Source: Casuarina equisetifolia
Lineage: Eukaryota; Streptophyta; Magnoliopsida; Fagales; Casuarinaceae
Length of the DNA stretch: 64,000 nucleotides
NCBI GenBank assembly: GCA_028551475.1
Contig: CM052360.1
Location: forward strand, 14,248,501 to 14,312,500
Direction of reading: 5' to 3'
Shown: positions 24,701 through 36,100 of the stretch, in pieces
How positions within the stretch are numbered: position 1 is the stretch's first letter
How the letters are laid out: every line of letters starts with the position of its first letter
Notes under the pieces: model-generated
What the model was told of the DNA's origin: nothing
The model's database searches: none
What the model saw: the letters and a program-made list of their open reading frames with translations, nothing else
Made by a program: the position numbers and the translations under genes

Positions 24701-27700
24701 TCTTCTCCTTGCAGAAAGTATAACCTAAGTCTACTACTCCCTTTCTAGAATTGATCTTAACCTTATATGATCTTCTACTGGTAGAAAGTGTACCTTAAGT
24801 CTACTGCTAGCTCTTTAGAGTTGATTCCATCTCTCTGCTCGCTCTCTAGAATTGATCGCATACTAACACAATCTTTTATTGGTAGGAAATGCACACTAAG
24901 TTTACTGCTTGCTCTCTCAAGTTTATCTCATTTCTCTACTTGCTCTCTCAAATTGATTGTATCCTTGTGCGATCTTCTACTAGTAGAAAGTGTACCCTAA
25001 GTCTTACTTGCTCTTTTGAATTCATCCCATCTCTATGATTCTCTCAAATTAATCGCATCCATGCACGATCTTCTACTAGCAGAAAAAGCACGCTAAGTCT
25101 ACTGCTTGCTTTCTCGAATTGATCCCAACTCTTTGGTCAGTCTCTTAATTTGATCTCATTCCTACGCGAACTTCTACTAGCAAAAAGTGTACCCTAAGTT
25201 TGGTACTTGCTTTCTTGAATTTGTCCCATCTTTTTATTTGTTGTCTCAAATTGATTGCAACAGTACATGATCTTCTATTAGCAGAAAGTGTACCTTAAGT
25301 CTATTACTCACTTTTTCAAATTGAACCAATCTCTTTGCTCACTCTTTCGATTTGATCACATCCTTGTGCAATCTTCTACTGGTAGAAAGTGTACCCAAAG
25401 TTTGCTGCTTGCTTTCTTAAATTAATCACGATCCTACATGATCTTCTTGTGGAAAAAAGTGTACCCTAAGTCTACTACTCACTCTTTTGAATTGATCTAA
25501 TCTTTCTGCTAGCTCTCTTGAATCAATCATATCCTAATGATCTTCTATTGGCAGAACCTGAACACTAAAGTCTACTACTTTTCCCTTGAATTGATCCCAT
25601 CTTTCTACTCGCTTTCTTAAATTGCTTGCATCCTTACATGATCTTCTATTGGTAGGAAATGCATACTAAGTCTACTATTTGCTCTTTCGAGTTAATCCCA
25701 TCTTTCTATTCGCTCTTTCAAATTGATCACATCCCTGTGTGGTCTTCTACTAGCAAATTGTGTACCCTAAAGTCTACTACTCACTCCCTCGAATTGATCC
25801 TATCCCTTTGATCGCTATCTCAAATTGATTGCATCCCTACCAAATCTTTTCCTTGCAGAAAGTGTAACCTAAGTCTACAACTCGCTTTCTTGAATTGATC
25901 GCATCTCTCTACTCCCTCTTTCGAATTGATTGCAACCTTGTAGAATCTTCTACTAATACAAAGTGTACCTTAAGTCTACTTGCTCGCTCTTTAAAGTTGA
26001 TCCCATCTCTCTGACCACTTTCTTGAATTGATCACATGCTTGAGCAATCTTTTATTGGTAAAGAATGCATGCTAAGTCTATTGCTTGCTTTTTCAAGTTG
26101 TTCCTATCTCATTACTCACTCTGTCAAATTGATTGCATCCATGCACGATCTTTTATTGGCAGAAAGTGTACCCTGAAGTCTACTGCTCACTCCCTCAAAT
26201 TAAAACCATCCTTACATGATCTTTTCCTTATAGAAAGTGTAACCTAAGTCTACTATTCACTCTTTCAAATTGATCACACTCTCAACTCCCTCTCTTAAAT
26301 TGATGTAACCCTGCACGATCTTCTATTGGTAGAAAAGTACCCTATGTCTATTGCTCATTCTTTAGAATTGATCCCATCTCCCTGCTCACTCTCTTGAATT
26401 GATCGCATCCCTATGTGAACATTTATTGGCAAAAAATGCACACTAAGTCTACTGCTCGCTCTTTCTAGTTGATCCCATCTTTTTGCTTGCTTTCTCAAAT
26501 TGATTACAACACTACGTGATCTTCTACTGGTAGAAAGTGTACGCTAAGTCTATTGCTCACTCCCTTGAATTAAACCCATCTCTTTACTCGTTTTCTCGAA
26601 TTGATCACAATTCTGCGTGATCTTTTATTAGTAGAAAGTGTACTTTAAGTTTACTACTCACTCCCTTGAATTGAAACCATCTATCTACTCACTCTCCCAA
26701 ATTGATCGCATCCATGCACAATCTTCTACTAGTAGAAAGTGTACCATAAATCTATTGCTCACTTTCTCGAATTGATCACATCTCTCTATTTGCTTTCTCA
26801 AATTGATCACATACATGCATGATCCTTTACGAGTAGAAAGTGTACCCTAACTCTATTGCTCACTCTCTCGAGTTAATCCCATCTTTCTACTTGTTATATC
26901 AAAATGATTGCATCTCTACACGATCTTCTACAAGCAAAAAGTGTACCCTAAGTTTACTGCTCACTCTCTCGACTGGATTCTATCTCTCTACTTGCTGTCT
27001 CAAATTGATCATAACCTTGTACGATCTTTTACTGGTAACGAGTGTAACTTAAGTCTACTCCTAGCTCTTTAGGGTTAATCTTATCTTTCTGCTTGCTCTT
27101 TCAAATTGATCGCATCTTAACACGATCTTCTATTGGTAGGAAATGCACACTAAGTTTATTACTTGCTCTCTTAAGTTAATCCCATCTCTTTACTCGCTCT
27201 TTCAAATTGATCGCATCCCTGTGCAATCTTCTATTGGTAGAAAATGTACCCTAAGTTTATTGCTCGCTTTCTAGAATTCATCACTCTCTCAAATTGATCA
27301 CATCCATGTGTGATCTTCTACTAGTAGAAAGAGTATGCTAAGTCTACTGCTCACTCTTTCGAAATAATCCTAACTCTCTTGTCACTCTCTCGATTTGATT
27401 GCATCCTTATGTAATCTTTTACTAGCAGAAAGTGTACCCTAAGTTTGCTACTCATTTTTTTGAATTTGTCCCATCTCTCTACTTGTTGTCTCAGATTGAT
27501 CTCAACACTATGCGATCTTCTATTGGCAGAAAGTGTACCCTAAGTCTACTGCTCGCTCTCTTGAATTGAACCCATCTTTCTACTTGCTCTATTGATTTGA
27601 TCGCATCCTTTTGTGATCTTCTAATGGTAGAAGGTGTACCCAAAGTCTACTACTCATTATTTCAAACTAATCCCATCTCTTTGCTCCCTCTATCAAATTG

Positions 27701-28603
27701 ATCGCATTCGTGCATGATCTTCTTTTGGAAAAAAGTGTGCCCTAAGTTGCTGCTCACTCCCTCGAATTGATCCAATCTCTTTACCAGCTCTCTCGAATTG
27801 ATCTCATCTTAAAGATCTTTTATTGGAATGACGTGAACTCTAAGTCTATTGCTCATTCTCTCGAATTGATCCCATCTTCTGCTCATTCTCTAGAATTGAT
27901 CGCAACCTTATGCGATCTTCTACTAGTAGAAAGTATACACTAAGTCTATTGTTTGCTCTCTTGAATTGATTGCATCCCTGCACAATCCTTTATTGGCAGA
28001 AAATGTATGCTAAGTCTATTGCTTGCTCTTTCAAATTCATCTCATATCTCTACTCACTCATTTGAACTCATCACAACCTTGCACAATCTTTTACTAGCAA
28101 AAAGTGTACCCTAACTTTGTTGCTTGCTCTCTCGCATTGATTGCATCCTTGCGCGATCTTCTATGGCAGGAAATGTGCCCTTAGTCTACTCCCCATTGTC
28201 ATGAGTTGATCTCATGTTTCTACTCGTTCACTTAAATTTTTCCTATCTCTCTACTCACAGTTTTAAATTGATTGCATCCTTGCATGATCGTCTACTGGCA
28301 AAAAGTGTCCCCTAAGTCTACTACTCACTCCCGCAAATTGAATCCATCTTTGTGCTCGCTCTATCAAATTGATCATATTCTTACATGATCTTCTATTAAT
28401 AGAAAGTGTACCCTAAGTCTATTGCTCGCTGTCTAGTTGATCCCATCTCTCTACTTGCTCTCTCAAATTAATCGCATTCCTGCTCGATCTTCTATTGGTA
28501 GAAAGTCTATACTAAGTCTAATGTTTACTCTCTCGAGTTAATCCCATCTCTCTTCTCACTCTCTCGAATTGATCGCAACCCTATGCGATCTTTTATTAGT
28601 AGA

Positions 28604-28608
28604 AAGTG
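28604..28608 (+). repeat. Target-site duplication AAGTG, left copy
   Basis: AAGTG directly precedes the TGTTG end of the solo LTR. The second copy is at 30197-30201, directly after CTAACA. Both are derived from the satellite's GAAAGTGTAC motif. Confidence 0.92.
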
Positions 28609-30196
28609 TGTTGAAAATCATGTGCTTGTATGTTTTGATTGAGAAAAATTTTATTTGAATATATGTTAAATAGAATATTACATTTATTTGAACATATATT
28701 AAATAGAATACTATACTTGCATATATGATAGAATATATAAGATTATGAGTGCATATATTAAAACTCAAAGGAAGTAAAAGGTGTGCAAATTATAATATCA
28801 ATTAATGATATTATAAAGTAACCGGGTTCCTACATTTTATTATCAAATATCAAACATGAAGCCAATTTGATTTAATCATTGAATATTTTGTTTCTTAGAT
28901 TAATTTACATTCTTAATTATGTTAAAAGAACTTTGATACTTGGAATTGGTGTATTTACAAGTGTAATGGACCGATCATATATTTATATATGGATACATGA
29001 AGCTTATGATTTGTTTAGCCCATGAAAAGGTTCAACCTGCATGATTTGTTCAGCCTATGAAAAGGGTCAGCCTATATGATTTGTTTAGCATGTGAAAAGG
29101 TTTAGCTCGTATGATCTGTTCAGCCTATGAAAATAGGCCAGCCCATGAAGCTTGAAACGGCAGCATTCTGAGTGAGTCACTTATCCAAAATTACAGCGTG
29201 AGAGCAAATAAGAGCGTGAGCTCTTATGATCAAAAGCCTGAAGCCCTAGTTGCATTCTTCGACCTAAAGCTATACTTTTCCTTTCAATCTCTCTCCTGCG
29301 ACGACGACTCCAGTGGGAAGAATGGTGAGGTGACTGAGTGTTAGAATGGTTATCTTGCTGAAAAACCATATTCTGCATCAGTACAATGTCGTATCTATCA
29401 AATCTCAACGGAAGGATTTCAAAAAAAAGGTTTGAATCGAAACCCTAATTTGTTCAAGGTTCGAGTACCTGCTATTAAAGGGAGATTCGGATGAAATATT
29501 TGAGCTTGCTAAGATATATTCTTACTGACTTGATCAAAAGAGATAAAAGCCCTCATCTATTTGCTATTATTACCATGTTCGGTAACGTTTGAAGAAAAAG
29601 AAAATCTTCAGTGATATTCTCTAAACTTGTTATCTTATGAATATCATTTGATAAATTGACCTTTGTATGTGCTAGATTAATCATAACATTATTTGCACAT
29701 AAAGATTATTGTAAATCCAAAACTCTAGATTTGTGAAATTGGGGCTTTTGTGATTAGAGCTTGAATTGACTTTGTATACATTTAATTAGCTCTTTGATAA
29801 GCTTAAATCCTCACTCATATCATATATTTGAGGAATGAGCTTGATGTATTAAGTTTTCTATAAACCTAACCTTGTAACCGTGAGCTATATAACTCCTTTT
29901 AAGGAGTTGTGAGGTGAAGGAGAGGTGCTTTCCTTGTTTGAAGTAAAGCATATTTCAACTCGGTTTGAGTTGAAGGAGAAGAAGATAGAAGTAGGTGAAA
30001 AGTGCCGAACCACAGTGAAATTCTTGTGTGTGAATTTTCTGATCTAATTCTTTTTTTTATTACTCCATTACTATTGTGATATCTTGTCTAGTTGTGTTCA
30101 CCATACAGAAACAAAATTTAGGAAGAATTTAAAAAATTAAATAAACTTCTGGATATCCAATTCAAACCCCATTCTTGGATAGCCATAAACCTAACA
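28609..30196 (+). mobile_element. Solo LTR of Copia family B, inserted in the satellite
   Basis: A 1588-bp block with no satellite similarity. It starts TGTTGAAAATCATGTGCTT and ends GGCTATCC-type sequence inverted into CCATAAACCTAACA. These are the ends of the LTRs of element B at 52673-55459 and 60740-62295, which lie in the opposite orientation. A perfect 5-bp duplication (AAGTG) flanks it, so it is a single integration. No internal region remains, which is the signature of LTR-LTR recombination. Internal landmarks shared with B include the ATTAATGATATTATAAAGTA segment near 28802 and the CAGCCTATGAAAAGG repeats at 29010-29145. It has its own promoter-like features only by inference. Confidence 0.93.
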
Positions 30197-33100
30197 AAGT
30201 GTACCCTACATCTACTGCTTTCTCTCTCATATTGATTCCATCTCTCTACTTTATCTCTTAAGTTGATTGCATCCCTGCGTGATCTTTTGCTAGGAGAAAG
30301 TCTACCCTAAGTCTAATGCTCCCTCTCTTGACTTTTTCCCATCTCTTTACTTGATGTATCAAATTGATTGCATCCTTGTGCAATCTTCTACTACCTGAAA
30401 GTGTATCCTATGTCTACTGCTTGCAGTATCAAATTAATCCCATCTCTCTGCTTGTTCTCTTGAATTAATCATATCCCTGCATAATCTTCTACTATTAGAA
30501 AGTGTACCCAATGTCTACTCCTCCCTTTCTCGAATTGATCAAATTACTGTGCGATCTTTTACTAGCAAAAGGTGGACCCTATATCTACTACTCCCTCTCT
30601 CAACTTGGTCCCATCTCTCTACTCTCTTTGTCGAATTGATCACATCACTGCTTGATCTAGTATTGGCACAAAGTGCACCCCAAGTCTACTGCTTGCTTAC
30701 TCGAATTAATCTCATCTTTCTGCTCGCACATTCAAATTGATCACATTCCTACACAATCTTCTATTGGTAGAAAATGTACCCAATGTCTACCGTTCATTCT
30801 CTTGAATTGATCACATCCTTACATGATCTTCTACCAGCAAAAAGTGTACCCTGAGTCTACTGCTCGCTTTCTCGAGTTAATCCCATCTCTCTAGTCACTC
30901 TCTTGAATTAATCGCATCCTTGTGCAATCTTGTATTGGTAGAAAGTGTACCCTAAGTTTACAGCTTGCTCTCCTGAATTCGTCCCATATCTATGCTTGCT
31001 GTCTTGAATTGATCACAACCTTGCACAATCTTCTACTAGCAAAAAGTGTACCTTAAGTCTCATGCTCACTCTCTCGAATTAATCACATCCTTTTGCAATC
31101 TTCTACTGGCAAAAAGTGTAGCCTAAGTCTACCACTAACTCTCTCAAAATGATCCCATCTCTTTGCTCACTTTCTCAAATTGATCGCATGCCTACATAAT
31201 CTTTTATTAGCAGAAGGTGTACCCAATGTCTATTGCTTGTTCTTTCAAATTGATCATATCCTTGTGCGATCTTTTATTGGTAGAAAGTGTATCTTAAGGT
31301 TACTACTTGCCCTATCGAATTAATCCTATCTTTTTGTTCACTTTCTTGAATTAATCTTATCCTTGTGAGATTGTCTATTGTCAAAAACTATACCCTAAGC
31401 TTATTGCTCACTCTCTTGATTGGATCTTATCTCTCTAGTTGTTTTCTTGAATTGATCACATCCCTACACAATCTTCTACTTGCATAAAAAGTACCCTAAG
31501 TTTATTGCTTACCACCTCAAAATAATCCCATTTCTCTATTCACTCCCTTAAATTGATTGCATCCTTACACAATCTTTTACTAGTAGAATGTGTACCCATT
31601 GTCTAATGCTCGTTGTCTCAAATTCATCACATCCTTGTGTGATCTTCTACTAACAGAAAGTGTACCCATTGTCTATTGCTCGCTGTCTCAAATTCATCGC
31701 ATCCCTGTACGATCTTCTACTAACAAAAAGTGTACCCATTGTCTATTGCTCGTTATCTTGAAATAATCCCATTTCTATATTCACTCTCTCGAATTGATCG
31801 CATCTTTGCATGATCTTCTATTAGCAGAAAGTATACCCATTGTCTATTGCTCGTTGTCTTGAATTCATCACATCCTTGCACGATCTTCTACTATCAAAAA
31901 GTGTCCCATTGTCTATTGCTCGCTATCTTGAATTCATCACATCCCTACATGATCTTCTACTAAAAGAAAGTGTACCCATTGTCTATTGTTTGTTGTCTTG
32001 AATTCATCGCATCCCTACGCAATCTTCTAGTAGCAAGAAGTGTACCCTAAGTCTATGACTCACTGTCTCGAGTTGATCCCATCTTTCTGCTCATTCTATT
32101 GAATTGATCACATTCTTGTGCAATCCTTTACTGGAAAAAAGTGAGCCCTAAGTCTTTTGGCTACTATCTTGAATTTTTCCCATCTCTTTACTCATTTTCT
32201 CAAAGTGATCGCATGCTTGTGCGATCTTCTACTGGCAGAAAGTGTTCCCTAAGTCTACAACTCATGCTCTTGAATTGATCGCAACCCTGTGCGATCTTCT
32301 CTTGGTAGAACTAGCTTGGTTGCTCACTTTCTTAACTTGATCCCATTTCTCTGCTCGCTTTTTCTAATTAATCACAACCATTCATGATCCTTTACTAGCA
32401 AAAAGTGTACCCTAAGTCTCCTGCTTGCTCTCTCACACTAATCCCATCTCTTTACTTGCTGTCTTCAATTGATCGCATCCTTGCGCAATCTTCTACTAGC
32501 AGAAAGTATACTACTCACTCTTTCAAATTTTCCCATCCCTATGCTTGGTCTCCTAAATTAATCGCATCCCTACGCAATCTTCTACTACAAAAAGTGTACA
32601 CTAAGTCTATTAGTCCCTCATTCGACTTGATCTCATCTATTTGCTTGCTCTTTTGAATTGATCAAATCTATGTGCAATCTTTCACTGGCAGAAAGTGTAC
32701 ACTAAGTCTATTGCTAGCTCTTTCGAATTGATCCCATCTCTCTACTCGTTCTCTTGAATTAATCCCATTTCTTTGCTCCCTTTCTTGAATTGATCATTAT
32801 CGTGCATGATATTCTACTAGTAGAAAACGTGCCCTAAGTCTACTATGCACTTTCTCAAATTGATCCCATGCCACTGCTTGTTCTCTTAAATAGATCACAT
32901 CCTTTTGTGATCTTCTATTGGCAAAAAGTGTACCCCAAGTCTACTGCTTGCTCTTTCGACTTGATCTCATCTTTATGCTCCTTCTCTTAAATTGATCGTA
33001 ACCCTATGCAATCTTCTATTGGTAGAAAGTGTACACTAAGTCTACTGCTTGCTCTATCAAGTTGATCCTGTCTCACTACTAGCTCTCTTAAATTGATTAC

Positions 33101-36100
33101 ATCCTTGCATGAGGTTCTATTAGCAGAAAGTGTACCGTAAGTTTATTGCTCCTTCTCTTGAATTGATCCCATCTCTTTACTCCTTTTCTCGAATCGATCT
33201 TAACCTTGTGCGATCTTCTTCTAGTAGAAAGTGTATGCAAAGTATGTTGCTCGCTCTCTCGACTTGATCCCATCTCTTTGCTCGTTTTCTATAATTGATC
33301 TCGCATCCTTGCGCGATCTTTTATTGAAAGATAATGTACCCTAAGTCTGCTGCTTACTCCCTCTAATTGATCCCATCTCTCTGCTCATTCTCTTGAATTG
33401 ATCACATCCCTGTATGATCTTCTAATGGAAGAAGTGTAGCCTAAGTCTACAACTCGCGCTCTTGAATTGATCACCACTTGTGCAATCTTTTCCTAGTAGA
33501 AAGTGTACCCTAGGTTGGTTGCTCACTTTCTTGAATTGATCCCATCTCTCTACACGCTCCCTCTAATTGATCTCAACCATTCCTAACCTTTACTATTAGA
33601 AAGTGTACCCTAAGTCTTCTACTTGCTCTCTTGCACTAATCCCATCCCTCTACTTGCCATTTCGAATTGATCACATCCTTGCATGATCTTCTATTGGTAG
33701 AAACTCTACTACTCACTCTCTCGAATTTTTCCCATCTTTATGCTCAGTCTTTGAAACTGAATGCATCCCTACGTAATCTTCTATTACAGAAAGTGTACGC
33801 TAAGTCTACTAGTCTCTCCTTTAACTTAATCTCATCTTTATGCTCGATCTGTTGAATTGCTGTGCAATCTTTTATTGGTAGAAAGTGTGTATGCTAAGTT
33901 TATTGGTCGCTCTCTCAACTTGATCTCATCTTTGTGCTTACTCTTTCAAATTGATCACATCCCTGTACAATCTTCTATTGGTAGAAAGTGTATGCTAAGT
34001 CTACTACTGGCTCTTTCAAATTGATCTCATCCTTCTACTCACTTTCTCGAATTGATTGCATTCTTACATGATCATTTATTGCCATAAAGTGTACCCTAAG
34101 TCTACTACTCACTCTTTCAAATTGATCCTATTTTTCTGCTCCCTTTCTTAAATTAATTACAACTGTGCACGATCTTTTATTGGTGGAAAGTGTGCCTTAA
34201 GTCTATTACTCACTCTCTCAAATTGATCCTATGTCACTACTCCCTCTCTCAAATTGATCGTATCCCAACGTGATCTTCTATTGGTAGAAAGTGTCCCTTA
34301 ACTCTACCACTTGCTCTCTCGACTTGATCCTATCTCTCTACTCCCTTTTTTGAATTGGTTGCATCTTTATGTGATCTTCTATTGGTAGAAAGTGTACATT
34401 AAGTCTACTGCTCATTATTTCAAGTTGATCCCATCTCTATACTCACTATCGTGAATTGATCGCATCCCTACGGGATCATATACTTGTAGAAAGCGTACAC
34501 AAAGTTTGTTGCTCGCTCTTTCAACTTGATCTCATCTCTCTACTCGCTCTCTCGATTTGATCGCATCCCTCCGCAATCTTCCACTAAAAGAAAGTGTACC
34601 CTAAGTCTACTACTTGCTCCCTGGAATTGATCCCATCTCTTTACTTATTTTCTTAAATTGATCGCATCCTTGTGTGATCTTCTACTTGTAGAAAGTGTAC
34701 CCTAAGTCTATTGCTTGCACTCTTGAATTAACCATAACCTTGCAAGATCTTTTCTTGGCAAAAAGTGTACCCTAACTTTACTGCTCACTTTCTCAACTTT
34801 ATCCTATCTCTCTACTTGCTTTCTTAAATTTATCACAACCTTTCCCAATCTTCTACTAGTAGAAAGTGTACCCTAGGTCTCCTACTCACTCTCTCAACTT
34901 GATCCCATCTTTATGGTTATTGTCTCAAATTGATCGCATCTCACTACTCGCTCTCTCGAATTGATCACATCCCTTCATGATCTTTTATTAGCATAAAGTG
35001 TACCTTAAGTTTACTACTCACTCTCTCAACTTGATCCCATCTCTCTACTCCCTCTTATGAATTGATTGCATCCTTTTGTGATCATTTACTAGTAGAAAGT
35101 GTACATGAAGCCTGCTGCTCACTCTCTTAACTTGATCCCATCTCTTTCCTTGCTTTCTTAAATTGATCGCAATGTTGTGTGATCTTCTAGTGAAAGAAAG
35201 TGTACCCTAAGTTTGTTGCTCGCTCCCTCGAATTGATCCCATCTCTTTGCTCATTCTCTCAAATTGATTGCATCCCTATGTGATCTTCTACTAGTAATAA
35301 GTGTACCATAAGTCTATTACTTGTGCTCTAGAATTGATGGCAACCCTACACGATCTTCTCTTGGTAGAAAGTGAACCCTAAGTCGGTTGCTCATTTTCTT
35401 GACTTGATCACATCTCTATGCTCGCTATTTCCAATTGATTGCAACCCTTCATGATTTTTTATTGGCAAGTGTACCCTAGGTCTCCTGCTTGCTTTCTGGA
35501 ATTGATCCCACCTATCTACTTGTCGTCTTGAATTAATCACATCCTTGTGCGATCTTCTATTGGCAAAAAGTGTACCCTAAGTCTACTACTCACTCTCTCA
35601 AAACTTTCCCATCTTTATGCTTGATCTCTTGAATTAATTGCATTCTTGTACAATCTTTTATTGCCAAAAAGTGTACACTAAGTTTATTACTCACTTTCTC
35701 GACTTGATCTCATCTCTAAGCTCATTCTTTCAAATTGATCACATCCCTATGCAATCTTTTACTGGTAGAAAGTGTATGCTAAGTCTACTATTGGCTCTCT
35801 CAAATTGATCCCATCCCTATGCAATCATCTACTCGTAGAAAGTGTATGCAAAGTCTATTGCTCACTCTCTCAACTTGATCTTATCTCTCTGCTTGCTCTC
35901 TCAACTTGATCTCATCTCTTTGCTCACTCTCTCGATTTGATCGCATCCATCCGCGAGCTTCTACTAAAAGAAAATGTACCCTAAGTCTGCTGCTTGTTCC
36001 CTTAAATTGATTCCATCTCTCTACTCATTCTCTTAAATTGATTGCATCCCTGCGTGATCTTTTACATGCAAAAAGTGTACCCTAAGTTTACTACTTGTAC

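Larger units (their letters stand above)
18641..28608 (+). repeat. Tandem satellite, left arm, about 101-bp unit (modules of 31 and 70 bp)
   Basis: Nearly 10 kb of head-to-tail repeats. The basic unit is about 101 bp: for example, the GTAC of the GAAAGTGTACCCTAAG motif recurs at 19551 and 19652. Module A (31 bp) starts GAATTGATCCCATC and ends CTGCTCGCTCTCT. Module B (70 bp) starts GAATTGATCGCATCC, carries GCGCGATCTTCTACT, then GGTAGAAAGTGTACCCTAAG, and ends with the same CTGCTCGCTCTCT. A and B therefore share both ends, and B has about 39 extra central bases. Units lacking A (70 bp) occur, for example 20351 to 20421. The + strand is pyrimidine-rich. Copies vary mainly at CG sites. Dividing by 101 gives roughly 99 units in this arm. 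There is no long-range open frame (101 is not a multiple of three), so the 60-100-codon frames here are not genes. Confidence 0.95.
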
